A DNA stretch of 64,000 nt, taken from the NCBI GenBank assembly GCA_035772735.1, contig JASDFA010000018.1:142295501-142359500 (forward strand). Direction: 5' to 3'. Under the pieces are notes generated by a model. The model saw only the letters and a list, made by a program, of their open reading frames with translations, did no database searches and was not told where the DNA came from. This stretch comes from Datura wrightii (lineage: Eukaryota; Streptophyta; Magnoliopsida; Solanales; Solanaceae). The stretch's first letter is position 1; each line of letters starts with the position of its first letter. A program made the position numbers and the translations under genes. Of the stretch, positions 29,704 through 41,613 are shown piece after piece.

Positions 29704-30681
29704 ATGTCTTCATCTAGGAACACAGGAAAAGGCAAGGCACCATCCTCCTCAACCACCAAAGGCAAAGGCAAGGCCAAAGCCTCCGCAAAACCCGCCGACT
29801 CTAGGGAGGCCATCATCTTCTGTGTGCCCTATATGAAAGGGAACTACACTATATGCAAGGGCTGGTCGATAACGGTGGAGAAAAGGTTCGATTTGGCAGG
29901 ACTGCGTAGTGACTTGCCCAACATCACTGCACAGTTCACTGATAGGCAATGGCATGCCTTCTCCAATCCTCTCCCAGACTACTAACCAAACCTAGTGCCA
30001 GAATTCTATACCTCCTACCAGGCTAGACCGGATATCATGAAGCATAAAGGCAAAATCAATGAAGTCCCCTGCCTACCATCAGTCATGGTACGCAAGGTGG
30101 AGGTAGACACAACTCCGACGTCAATCAATTATTTATCCTGAGAAGACGAAATTGACTCGAACACAGAGTATATGGCCAGGATTACAGACATGAAAAATTA
30201 GTTCACTTGGATTGCCCCCATCATCGCAGTTCACACCCCTCTATGGGCGTCCATGAGCGGCGAAATTTCTCTCCATGATCTGATGTTTGAGGCTAAGTTA
30301 TGGTTGGATTTTATCTGTGGCCGCATCATTCCTTCCAAAAATGAGCAGCGGGTCAGCTTGGAGTCAGCAATTCTCATAGCCTACATCATGTCCGGAGTCC
30401 CCATTAACTTTGGGGAGATTGTGGCCCAGCAGATGAAGCAAAAGGCAAGACAGGCCAGCACCTCCATGCCTTATGTGGTCCTCATTTCCCAACTATGTTT
30501 ACAAGCGGGAGTGTTATTTTTCCCTAATGAAACCCCTGTCCCTACCTTAGGAGTGATCGCCTAGATAGGAAAAGAGATACCGAGGCACCCGCAATCAAGA
30601 GGAAGAGATTGCAAGCTTTTGGGTTGGCTGAGGGATCATTATCCCATGGATCGGAGCAGTCACCACATGCCCCAGATTTGA
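29704..30681 (+). pseudogene. ORF3 of element C, diverged putative plant transposon protein family
   Basis: ATG at 29704 opens a Lys/Ser-rich basic N-terminus (MSSSRNTGKGKAP). The frame is then interrupted by stops at 29983, 30139, 30199 and 30562. Past the first stop it reads LVPEFYTSYQA, the counterpart of LVREFYANW in D, E and G. Later WLDFICGRIIPS and ILIAYIMSGVPINFGEIV match the WLKIVCSCLIPG and VYALMKGLEINVGAVI segments. A frameshift near 30564 precedes a Lys/Arg-rich end. Identity to the D/G version is low, so this is an old, separate copy of the same ORF type. Confidence 0.6.
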
Positions 30682-30683
30682 AA

Positions 30684-32366
30684 AGAGAACATAGCACTCT
30701 TTGTCATACTTTGTAGATTTCTCGTTTGACTTATGAATTTGCATGTGCTAATATGTTAAATCAAGATTCCGTGTGGATAATGACTTTTATAGACTCTTTA
30801 GGTATAATGTCTTGTGCGGTGAGGACTTTTGTCAATCTCATGCACAACTTCTTGTCTATAACTTGCCCCAAGTGTGACTCAAGGCGAAATCCTAGATATA
30901 GTTGCACTTAGTACATGATCTTAGGCCCTCTTTTGTTAAGTCACTTCACCCAAAATGACCTCCTTGAACATTAATCTTTGACAGCCAATGCTTGAGCCTT
31001 GGACCCTTTCTTTGGAAACACATTACAAGCCTAATGAACATTTTTAATCCTTCTCTTTGGCACCCATCCTCCATATTTTCTAGTGATAAAATAATGAAAA
31101 ATGGGGCTTAAAGCCCATGAAATGGGGAGCGATAAGGAAATGAATATGAGATAAGGGAAAAGCCTAAGTTTGGGGATTGCAAGAAAAGGGGGAAAATGAG
31201 AGCTTCAATGAGAGGTAGCACCAAAATTGAGATGAAATGAATGAATTAATGGGTGGAAAGATCCCGAATCATCAAAAGAGAAAGAATAGTAAAAAGGTGC
31301 TATCTCTTGCATATATAAGGTTAAATGTGAAAAAAATGAATGACTTAGTTGAATTTTTTTTGGATGAATGTTAGTGTCTAATGATGAGAATGGGGTCTTT
31401 GTCTTGAATTGTTTACTCCTTTAGGACCCAAGTCCTTTGTTTGTTCGTCGTGTAAATAGTAGAATAGTAATCAAATTCCAAGGATTTTCTTCATACCATG
31501 GTTCTTTTCCGAGGAGAATTTCTTTATTTTTCCTTTCTTTTTATTGTCGAACCGAGTTGGCACTTTCCAATGAAAGTGGTGACTTTCTTAAGGGAAAATG
31601 CCATGTTGTTTTGAGTCTTTTTTGGAGCTATTTTCAGAGGTACCACCAGAAATTTTTTGAAAAATAGAATTTTGAAATGGGGCATGATAATGTGAAATAA
31701 TGAACAGGTGTTTGAAACGAGAACATAGCACTCTTTTTCATACTTTGTAGATTCCTCGTTTGACTTATGAATTTGCATGTGCTAATATCTTATTTCAAGA
31801 TTCCGTGTGGATAATGACTTTTGTAGACTCTTTAGGTACAATGTCTTGTGCGGTGAGGACTTTTGTCAATCTCATGCACAACTTCTTGTCTAGAACTTGC
31901 CCCAAGTGTGACTCAAGGCGAAATCCTAGATGTAGTTGCACTTAGTACATGATCTTAGGCCCTCTTTTGTTAAGTCACTTCACCCAAAATGACCTCCTTG
32001 AACATTAATCTTTGACAGCCAATGCTTGAGCCTTGGACCCTTTCTTTGGAAACACATTACAAGCCTAATGATCATTTTTAATCCTTCTCTTTGGCACCAT
32101 CCTCCATATTTTCTAGTGATAAAATAACGAAAAATGGGGCTTGAAGCCCATGAAATGGGAGCGATAAGGAAATGAATATGAGATAACGGAAAATCCTAAG
32201 TTTGGGGGTTGCAAGAAAAGGGGAAAAATGAGAGCTTCAATGAGAGGTAGCACCAAAATTGAGATGAAATGAATGAATTAATGGGTGGAAAGATCTCGAA
32301 TCATCAAAAGAGAAAGAATAGTAAAAAGGTGCTATCTCTTGCATATATAAGATTAAATGTGAAATT
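30684..32366 (+). repeat. Tandem duplication in the 3' region of element C
   Basis: About 650 bp at 30684-31332 recurs at 31719-32366 with about 97% identity by eye, spaced about 1035 bp. The unit begins near AACATAGCACTCTTT and ends near TTAAATGTGAAA. It contains the 'tctagaacttgcc' block. The matching short frames at 30726 and 31760 are not genes. Sequence between the copies (31333-31718) contains TTCTTAAGGGAAAATG, a remnant of the conserved block. Confidence 0.85.
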
Positions 32367-33108
32367 CATAGGTGTTATAAGGGTGGCTTGTGTTACACAA
32401 ATGATGAAGATAATGAACAAGGAGAAATAAGGTGGAGTGACCTCAATAAGATAGTGGGATGTTGCAAACGTTTGTAAAGGAATTAGGGAGTCTTTAGTCA
32501 CTAAAGCTAAATTTTATCCTACCTTTAGCCCTAGTCTACATTAAGACCCACAAGTGCTAAGTGATTTTAAGTGTAGTTGCTCTATATTAGTGGCGAATTA
32601 CACAAAAGACAAGCCTATGGGTCGAGTTGTATGCATGAAGATTTCTTTTTGGGAGAATGAGTGCAATCTTCTCTTTGCGAAATTCCTTGTGTGAGTACAT
32701 TGATTTCATGATTAAAAAATATAGGAATTCTCATTTCGGTGAGTGGAATCATCCCTTTTGAGGACGCAATTGCATTAAAATTAAATCTATGCATAGGACA
32801 TGAGAAATGCAAGCTCTAAGGTAAGCTTTGAATGTGCAATAATCATGAATTGAGATGCTAGGTGTACTTCATGAATAAGTTATGCCCTCGTTTTGCAAAA
32901 TAAAAGCTCTTGTGAATCACGCTTTTGAATGGTGGTGGCCTCTTTAAATGTTTCCATCTTTCTTATTTTGGGAGAATTTGCTTCTCTTTTTTGGTGAGTC
33001 GGTGAGCATTTTTAGGTTGTTTGAAATCAAGTGGTCATTGATACATACATTTGTATGGAGTGGCATGTTGTTTACCTGATAATAATTGCATTACTTGAGG
33101 ACAAGAAA
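32367..33108 (+). other. Non-coding 3' tail of element C
   Basis: AT-rich and without a gene. It matches in order the tail of G ('ctatgggtc...gcatg', 'gggaga') and ends at the purine tract. Confidence 0.55.
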
Positions 33109-33127
33109 TGGTTCAAGTTTGGGGATT
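33109..33127 (+). other. Polypurine tract of element C
   Basis: GGTTCAAGTTTGGGGATTT directly precedes the LTR start TGATGAGTTGG. Confidence 0.65.
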
Positions 33128-34683
33128 TGATGAGTTGGTAATTTACCAACTTATTAGGCTCTTAAGCATGAGCTTTAATCTAGTTTTCAAGTCATTTAGA
33201 TGGATTTTATGCCCCTTCTTGGCTTTTTGTGTACAGATATCTGATTTGGAGAAAAGAGCAAGAAAGGGAGCAAAAAGAAGGGAATCAGGTGAAAATTGGT
33301 GCTTCATCGGAGAAGACCGGAGAAACGCCGGTCAAAAGATGATGAACACTGCCTCTGGAAATTATAGCAATCGGCAAACGCGAAGTTCAACCGGCGATTC
33401 GCCGGTCCATTCACCAAATGATACCGAAAATTGCTGGATTGAAGAGAAAAGAGTCGGAGGCGCACATGTGGAGACCGGTGAAACGCTGAAGGAATCGCCT
33501 AAGGCCACTGTAACTCACTGAAGGAGAAATTTATTAGAGACGGCGGTTCGTGAAATGAAACTGACAAACCGTCGGCACTCCTACAAGTGCCAGAAGGATT
33601 ATCAGGGGTAAAAATATCCAGCACGGAAAAAGAGAGAAGTGGATACCCTACTTTTAAATATAATTTAGAGAGAAGTACTCTGTATCCATTAGATCTTAAC
33701 TTTTAGCTTTTAGAACATTCTCTTGGTAGAGGAGGAAAGTAAGAATTCTATTGGTGGAAATTGTAAAGAATTATTTTCTTTTTCTTCTTCTTCTTCCTCC
33801 ATAACAAGGTACTACTATTGTTGAAGAATTTTTGTTGAACTTGATTTTGTTACTCCTATTATTGAATTCAATGAGTTTATTATTAAATGTGCCTTTGAAT
33901 TTCTTAACTATGAGTAGCAAAATCATTAACTAGAGGTGTGTGGTGATGAATGCTTAATTAGAGTGGATATTGCTAGAGTCATCTTAATATTGTTTAATTC
34001 GTGTAAATCTGTTAAATTCTCTCCAATCTATAATTGAAGATCCATTGTTGCTGATGTGGATCTAATTGTTCTTACTTGATTTTTTCTTGAAAAAGAAGAA
34101 TTGAGTATTGGGAGAGAATTTAATGGTAGAAATCGATGTGAGATTATGAAATTGGGATAAAATAGCCAAAATTACATTCTCACTCTTAATTAATAGCTAA
34201 TAGTTAGAAATTAGTGCTGCTATTAATTCAAATCTGATCGAGTTGCTTTAATTGTGTCTAGTGGTTTGAAAGAAATCTAGCAAGAGGTATTTATGAGGTT
34301 GAAAAATATCAAATGCCCATTTTTTCGAGGTTATTTACACAACTTGAACTCATGAAATGTCCTAGCATGACCTTATCTAGTTAGCATATCATCTACACCA
34401 CGCCTCTAGTTTTTCACGTTATTGTCAACAACCTTGGAAATTTTGCTATCTTAGTTAGACAAATTAGAGGTTATATTCTATTTGTAAATTTCCATCTCCC
34501 CCAAAATATTTATTTCTATGTTATTTTCAAGTAGTGCGAGCTAAATTCAATTTCTCAAATGACACTCGTGCATATCATTCACTAGTCCCTGTGGGATTCA
34601 ACCCCGGCATCCGTTAAAATATTTATTTTGATACAACGATCGTTTATTCTCTCTGTATGAAGATTATATTTTGGACGTTATCA
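33128..34683 (+). repeat. 3' LTR of element C
   Basis: 1556 bp, TG...CA, followed by the ATTAC duplication. One U3 palindrome here reads ACCGGCGA-T-TCGCCGGT (33390-33406), while the 5' LTR copy reads ACCGGTGA-C-TCACCGGT; both arms differ and pairing is kept. The second palindrome has decayed. Confidence 0.88.
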
Positions 34684-34688
34684 ATTAC

Positions 34689-36091
34689 CCAAGAATTACC
34701 AGCATATATTAATATATTACCAACACAATCATTAAACAAGATAAATCATAAGTACATGTTGATCATCACAACCGCACTTTAAAATCATGAACAACTTTTA
34801 GAGATTTAGATAATTCAGAACCCATTCGAATAATACAACTAAGTCACATTAGTCTCTATCATAATCAATGTCTGAAGAGCAACAAAGTATGCTCATCAAG
34901 TAAAAAATATATGAGGCATTATACCAAGTATAACTCCATATAAAACTGTAACCTACCTCAATCGAAGAATGTGAATACACAGTTACTCCGCCTGAGCTTC
35001 TTCTTTTCTCAACGCCTCAGAACATTCAAAATCTAAAATCAACAATATAAGAGTATTTCTTTATCTACTCTTCAAATAATGGTCTTAGAAATTTAAACGC
35101 ACCCAATTCTACCCGTTATCAAAGTTCAATTTGTTACCCAAAATAAAATTTTATCATGTTTTTCTCCCATAATGATTATTCCAATCTAGCTCAAGGAGTT
35201 TCCCCTCCTTAACCCTTTTTCAGCAGTTTTTGGTGCTAAAAGTCCAAGATTTATGAAATTTTAGGTGTCAAGTTACCATCATTATGAACTACAACAATCA
35301 AATTCACCCTACAAGTGCTACTTACTCACATAGAAGCTTAGAAAATCGCAACTATCAACATCTGTACAACTTACCCTTACTTCCATAATCATAGGGTACT
35401 AAGCTAGAATTCACCATTAAAATAACACCCATTAATTCTAGGGTGTTACAGGATCAAAGGATGGAAGGAATGATAAAAAAAATCTTACCTTGGGAAGATG
35501 AAACTGCTCTACCTTGAAAAATGGCCCTTAAGCTCTCAAGTTTTTGCGCCTTAGAATAATGGGGTGAAAACCCCAAAATTCTTACTTAAATATTCATTCT
35601 ACCTTGCATCATCCACTAACCAATCACTTTTCTGCTGCAGCAGATCCGCTGCGGCCACGAGTTTCCGCTATGGCAAATTTTGGTAACTTTCCCCACCACC
35701 CTATGGCGACACTCTGACCGCTATAGTTGTCTCACTGCAGTGAAAATTCTACTGCTGTGGCGATGCCCTACTAACCAGTAACTCCGTAAAACTGCACATT
35801 TTCCCATTCCAAAATACAATTCTTTCATTCCGACTTTACGGAACACTTAATGACATACCCAACTATAAAATGATGTCACGAATTCATTCGTAGTTTCAGA
35901 ATTTCCTACAGAGGTATATTTCATTAGGTCACCCCTAATGGAACATCACACATGCAAATTTCAGTCAACACTACCTATATTTCATTTTTTAGACCACTCC
36001 ATTTTAGATTTTACTAACTCACTTCTACTATGGGAGCTCTAGAGGTTACTAAGGCCCTAACCACCCCATAACAACTGGAGGGGTGGTGACA
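34689..36091 (-). repeat. LTR of element B, outer part
   Basis: Continues the B LTR after the insertion of C and ends (plus strand) in GGTGGTGACA at 36091, giving a minus-strand start TGTCACCACCCC. Together with 4797-5877 the LTR would be about 2.5 kb. An alternative end, GGGTGTTACA at about 35452, cannot be excluded. No gene is seen. Confidence 0.5.
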
Positions 36092-37762
36092 ATAAAGTAC
36101 TTATGTAATACTATCTTACAACTATCTAATATGATGTAAACAACAAAGATGGAGGATTTTTCAAAGCCGGCACAATTGTCAATTTAAATAATTTTAAGAG
36201 CATAAAGCACAATACCTAAAATTTTAGTGAAATAAATCTAAGTTGAAATATTTTATTTTAATAAGTTAAATTAACTTTGCAGAATTTTCACCCACCAGAA
36301 TTTAAAGGTGGAATGAAGAATTAATAGAGAGGTTCAAAAGTGAGGAAAAAATGTGAAATTTGATTTTTAAGAAAGAGATTAAATGGTGAAATCTCTTCCC
36401 GGGAGGGATAAATCATATGACTTCTCTTTCTTGGTTAGGGGTTTTTAGTAAATAAATAAATAAATAGAATATCTAAAAAAGAAAATGATAATGCAATGCA
36501 AATCACATTTTTAATTGAGAGAATCTCTCATCAACTAATTATTTTTGTGAGAATTAAGTATAGGATAAGGTTATAAGAAATGTTAAGCACCCCATATAAA
36601 ATTTAAGGATGTATTCAGAAGAGATGAAACATTTTTCAGAAAATACTTTTCAATTTTTTCATGTAAGATTGGTCAAAACTTTTTGAAAACTTTTTCTCCA
36701 GAAAAAAAAGTTTCTTAAAAATGAAAAAAATGACTTTCGTAGTGGAAGTAGGAAAATAAGTTTCACAAGAGGTAGTTCACAATGATTTTGCTTTCTCGAC
36801 CCTCACATACACCTCATCTTCAGCCCCACCTTTCATAGTGATTTTTTAGATTGTATATAAATATTTTTTAAAATAATTTTTTTCTTACCAAACAAAAAAA
36901 ATTAAACAATCTACTTATTTTCTAAAGAATATTTTCCAAAAACATATTGCTTCATACCGAACACATCCTTAATCATAAGTCAAGAACCCCATATTTTTTA
37001 ATATTTCAAGTGTCATATATTATGTGGGTAACTCTGTATTTTATTGTTGCTACATGTAATACCGATATTATTATTATTATATTCTTCTCATTAAAGAATA
37101 TCAAGTACATATAAAAGGTCTTTCAAACTTTGATAAAATTCTAAATAATATACTAATAATAAGAAGTATTTTCATATATATTAAATTATCATAACAATTT
37201 TTAAAATTGATTTATCTATTCAAGAAAAGTACAAATATATATTATTTTCATGATCTCAAGATAAAAATCAAGTATTAATGTAAGTCTACTTCATATTTTT
37301 GTAACCTTGAAAATAATTCCTACATGCTACCAAATTATATATCCATTAAGCATTTTTATTTGGTCAAAAGAATTAAAAAAAATATTCAAACATATGTTAG
37401 TCTTAATCATGCATATATTCAAGATTTACAGTCTGAGATTATCAAATAATAAGTATCTACCCTAATATTTATTGATATTTTATTTTTTAAATCAAATATG
37501 GTAGAAAAATTAAAAATGAGTAGAAAAAGCAGAATTCAATTAATTATCACCTTCTCTTTGATATATGACTTTGGTATTATCTTTGGTGAATCCTAAGTCA
37601 ATACAATTATTGTGATAAATGATCGTCCATCAGTATCAAAAACAATAACCATAAAGGTTAAAAACTTTGACTTTATATATATGTGTGTGTGAGTGAATGC
37701 GCGCGTGTGTGTGTGAGAGAGAGATGTTTAATGAATTGAAATATTTGTATCTCTTTTTTTTC
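36092..37762. other. AT-rich intergenic DNA
   Basis: No open frame, LTR or terminal repeat is recognised. A GT/GA microsatellite lies near its right end. Confidence 0.5.
37673..37724. repeat. Microsatellite (AT)n(GT)n...(GC)n(GT)n(GA)n
   Basis: Compound dinucleotide run: TATATATGTGTGTGTG, then GCGCGCGTGTGTGTG and GAGAGAGAG. Confidence 0.9.
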
Positions 37763-37767
37763 TGTAC

Positions 37768-39203
37768 TGTTCGGTGCTTTGGTTGGGGTTAACAACCGAC
37801 ACGCAAGTGCACGTGGTCAAACAAGTAGTAAGTGGATTTAGTAAGCCAAGTATCGATCCACGGAGACTCTGGATAAGTGAAAATTGCTTAAGTATACTAT
37901 ATCCTATCTCACTTCTAAATATGCTGACAACAACGTAACCAAAAGTTGAATGATTTGTTTTATAAATTATATACTAAACTACAAACAATTATCTTCTGTG
38001 AATTGAAACTATGGATATGAGCATGCCAAGGTTAAGAACATGTAATGAACTGATTATCATCATACATTGGTTAATCCTTTCTTCCAATTGCTAGCCAAGA
38101 ACATTAGCCAAGAGATTAAAACTCTCGTATTTAATCTCAATTAAGAATCATAAACCATCCGTCTACATTTCTGTGATCAAATGCAATTCATGACCTAGCA
38201 ATATAATTCCAGTTCCTAAATTGACTAATACGGCTTTCAAGTATATTTCTATCAGGAAAACACATCAAAACTCAATTTTCCCAAATCAAGTTAAGAAAAA
38301 TACCCTATTAATTCACCACTTTCCAATTTCGTGCTCTCTCGAGTGAAATCGGACTTTTTAGATATACATTAATGTCGGCCACACACCAATGCAGTAAGAA
38401 CAAGAATTAATAGAACAACATGAAAGAAGAAGATGAAAAACCATATAATTCAATAATCAAAATTCATCACAAATGTTCATAACCTCAGCAAGGAAGGGAA
38501 TTAGCCACTCATTTGTGGATTAATCATCCTAAAACAAGTGTTAATCATACAAACAATTGAGTGAAAGAAGAAAGAAAGAGAGAAAAAACCCTGAACTTTT
38601 CGTCCCTCAACTGCCTGTAACCCACGTCCTTGCTCCACCAAGTATGAATTCTGAAAAATAAACCTAAGTGTGCTATTTATAGTAGTAGGACTCTTTCCCG
38701 GAATAACAAGCAATGTGTCACGGAGTGCATCGCGGAGCACGGCCTCCGTGACATGCTACGGACGCGGAAGCCCTCTGGAAAATCACCCGAAACTGGCCCA
38801 GGCAGCACCCTGCCGCGTTGGCAGGGTGTCACGCTGCTTGGGCAGCGCGTTGGCAGCCCTTGGTCGCGGAGGCCACCTGCCGTGGCACGTTGCCAACGCG
38901 CAGGTGGGATGTTGTGAGCGGCCTGCCTGCCGTGGCACGTTGCCAACGCGCAGGTGGGCTGTTTTGTGCCTCCTCTTCGCCGACGTTCGCGTGTTAATTC
39001 TGTTTCCAAGCCTCTACCTCACCAACTCATGGATTAGTTGCTCAAAAGTCATCAAAACCTACAAAACAAAGGTTAATCATGTTGGTTAGCACATATCTTT
39101 ACTTCATCTAAAATTACATGAAAATGTATACAATAATCTTAGATAAACAAGACTAATTTAAGTCGTAAAGCGTATCTCGGGCATATATTTTTGCCCGTGA
39201 TCA
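37768..39203 (-). mobile_element. Solo LTR S of the Athila-like family, TSD TGTAC
   Basis: One complete LTR of the D/E/G type on the minus strand (start TGATCACGGGCA at 39203, end CCGAACA at 37768; 1436 bp). TGTAC at 37763-37767 and 39204-39208 flank it exactly. There is no primer site or internal region, so it is the product of LTR-LTR recombination. The dyad cassette (38711-38960) includes a duplicated GCCGTGGCACGTTGCCAACG unit at about 38879 and 38930. A TATA box lies at about 38680-38672 (minus). Confidence 0.92.
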
Positions 39204-39208
39204 TGTAC

Positions 39209-39740
39209 GAGTCATGGATTTAATAGATTTTTTTTGTAAATCTTGTTGCCCTCAACATATTGAGATTTATAAGTTTTAAATTTTATTATACTAAATATAA
39301 TCTCTATGTAAAAGAAATTTAAGGCTTCTTTTTATTTAAAAAGTAAGCACTTTTTCATGCTCTTGATTTGTGTGTATGGAGTAGTTGTGAGGAATTATTC
39401 CAAACCTTTGGGGATCCTGAAAGGTTTGGTTAAGTATGTAGAGTTGTGACTTGTGACGGTAATTCGCTTGGGGATTTTAATTAGGTTATTTAGGACAAAT
39501 AAGGTATTTAATTATTTATAAGGATATTTATATACGACACTTATGATAATTACGAACAATAAACAGTAATATATGAAAATGAATTAGAAAACATCAATAG
39601 AGATAAATGCTTAAAAATAATAATAAAATATTATGTAAAAAGGAAAATTATTTCTGAAAAGCATCTAATAAAATATTAATAAGTCAAATAGCAGCTTAAG
39701 TAAGGTATAGAGAGACCAAAATTGAGTGTCAACAATTGCT
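39209..39740. other. AT-rich DNA without recognised features
   Basis: No open frame or element end identified. It may be the inner continuation of element T. Confidence 0.4.
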
Positions 39741-41240
39741 ATTCTCTTTCTCTTGTTCGTGGTTCATTTTCACTCTATTACTCAAAAGTTCCTTTAGATA
39801 TGCGTTCTTGAGGAGTATGAACACATTCTCTCGAAGTTGCTTGCAGTCCCTGGTGCTATGTCCATGTATTTTGTGGTATTCACACCATGACCTCGATCCC
39901 AGAATCTGAGATATGATCTTATCGATTTTGAAAATGAGCCTTCTTTATGTTTTGTATGGCATTTTCCAGTTGCCTAGACCTATAGTTAAACCATATTCTA
40001 ATAACTTTGGGAACTCACCCATGAATAAATTTGATTAGGGACCTAATCGCTGCCTTGTTTTGCAAACCTTTGAAACTTTGATCTTATTCGCTTCGTTTAT
40101 CGAGTCTGAGTCTTTTGATGTAAAAGAGCTCCTCTCACGCTAACTTTTCCTTTCCTTTATTCCATATGGGTAAAGTGAGAAACAAATGCTAAAGGGTCTT
40201 GAATCCGAGTCCCATACCCTACTCACTATATCTTGGGATCACAATAGTCGTCTTTTACCTTGATTTTCGATTCATACTAGTTGTAAACATCAGTCCAAGT
40301 TGCAGCTGCAAACTCTGTCAGACTTCCCTTCAAATTTAAATGATGTAACTGAACTATCCAAATTGAGTCCCTTCATAAAACTTCTTCCACCCAATTATTT
40401 TGTATAGTAGGTAGTTGTATCCTCTCCTTTTGGAATCTAATCAAGATGTTCTAGAGCAGTTCAAAGTTGCACTATTCTATTTTAAAGATGTCATCTCTTC
40501 CGTCTTGCACCTTTCTTGATCCAACATGTACTTTAATGAATTTATCTGTAATCATAATAAGCAAATCAATAGAATTTTTTAGGTAATAAAGAGTACCAAG
40601 TGAGAGCTTCTTCGGCAGAGTCTCTCAGAATTTCTTAACTAGGATTGATTCAATATCATCCTTGGTCAGTTTATTCCCTTTAATTGCAGTGGCGAAGGCC
40701 AAGATGTGCTCGTTAGGATCCTTGGATCAAATTTCAGGATGTCCACATTTGAAACCTCTTTGGTATTGGTTTGGGTGCCACACTTGTTTGTAACGTTGTG
40801 GGGCGTATCTTTAAGAATCTGGCCCTTTCAAGAATGTAGGAGTCCCTGGTATTTGATCCATACTGGCGTGTAACTCCTTAAAATATTCTTTCAAGATTAT
40901 TTTAATTTGTTCTTAAAAGAGTCTATTGTCGGCAATTCTATCTCGGATCCTCTTTTCATGTCCGAGTCTCTTGGCTTATGGGGCACCGTCTGTGGTACCT
41001 ATCCACCTACTATGGCACCACAAGAATCCATTATATTTAGGGTTTTCTATAGCTCTATGACCTTCTCATCTTGTGCTAATATGTGTTCTATCATGGATTT
41101 ATATAAATCAGTCAAGATCTTGAGAGCCTCTTTAATGTCATCAAAATCAGTCCAATGGACTGCTTCCTTTCAAACCCTATTCCCCATGTCTCTTTGTGCA
41201 TTTACATTCGTTAGGTCCATATTCTCCAGATGTATCTCTT
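39741..41240 (-). pseudogene. gag: gag relic of a Tat-like element (T)
   Basis: The minus strand encodes, near its end (about 39890-39760), CEYHKIHGHSTRDCKQL, the Cys/His word typical of Tat/Ogre gag proteins (C-x2-H-x4-GH-x4-C). It is followed by RENVFILLKNAYLKELL. Further upstream, at 41220-40920, a decayed N-terminus is readable (MDLTNVNAQRDMG). Many stops and frameshifts divide the frame. It is non-functional. Confidence 0.6.
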
Positions 41241-41320
41241 TAGCACTGTGAATGATAAGCTAATTTATGATATCAATCTCTTGCTCTCGAATGTTATAGT
41301 CACATTGGTTTCCCGACACG

Positions 41321-41508
41321 TTCTTATTACTTGCATGTGTGTTTTTCATGTGTGGTTTCTTGCAGAGAAACCAAACAGAGAAAAATCTAAGAAAGTTAGC
41401 AAAAACAGAATCACATTCTTATTACTTGCATGTGTGTTTTTCATGAGTAGTTTCTTGTAGAGAAGCCAAACAGAGAAAAATCTAAGAAAGTTAGCAAAAA
41501 CAGAATCA
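41321..41508. repeat. 95-bp tandem duplication in leader of T
   Basis: Two units (41321-41413 and 41416-41508) starting TTCTTATTACTTGCATG and ending AAAACAGAATCA, with only a few differences. Confidence 0.92.
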
Positions 41509-41538
41509 ATGAATTAACACAATATCACAACTACTTAG

Positions 41539-41560
41539 GCCCCACGGTGGGTATCAAACT
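41539..41560 (-). other. Tat-like primer-site region of T
   Basis: Plus strand GGCCCCACGGTGGGTATCAA; intact Tat/Ogre elements show the reverse complement of GGCCCCACGGTGGGCGCCAA next to the LTR. The inner part is mutated. Confidence 0.5.
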
Positions 41561-41613
41561 ATTGACCAATGGAATTGGTATAGTCAAATTTATAGCAAGG
41601 TAAAGGCCACATG

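Larger units (their letters stand above)
5878..34683 (+). mobile_element. Element C: older Athila-like element with nested D/E
   Basis: LTRs at 5878-7431 and 33128-34683, a tRNA-Asp-type primer site, gag and protease relics, the AGGCAA-loop motif, an ORF3 relic and a purine tract lie in Athila order. The ends are flanked by ATTAC. There is no RT or integrase. The LTRs differ by roughly 12% by eye, so C is older than G or F. D and E (7628-25823) interrupt its gag; without them C is about 10.6 kb. Confidence 0.88.
4438..36091 (-). mobile_element. Element B: Tekay-like chromovirus remnant, split by element C
   Basis: Read on the minus strand, the order is LTR (36091-34689, then 5877-4797), tRNA-iMet primer site, leader and the start of gag, which breaks off at 4438 against element A. 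Element C (5878-34683) sits inside the LTR with an ATTAC duplication, which proves the two LTR pieces were once continuous. RT, integrase and the second LTR are not in the window. Confidence 0.7.

Noticed and set aside
30726..31945. Two similar 61-codon frames as a gene pair
   Set aside because: They are copies made by the tandem duplication of a non-coding region in element C.
35444..35452. GGGTGTTACA as the LTR end of element B
   Set aside because: Possible, but sequence beyond it still looks like LTR and a better end (GGTGGTGACA) lies at 36091; kept as an alternative only.
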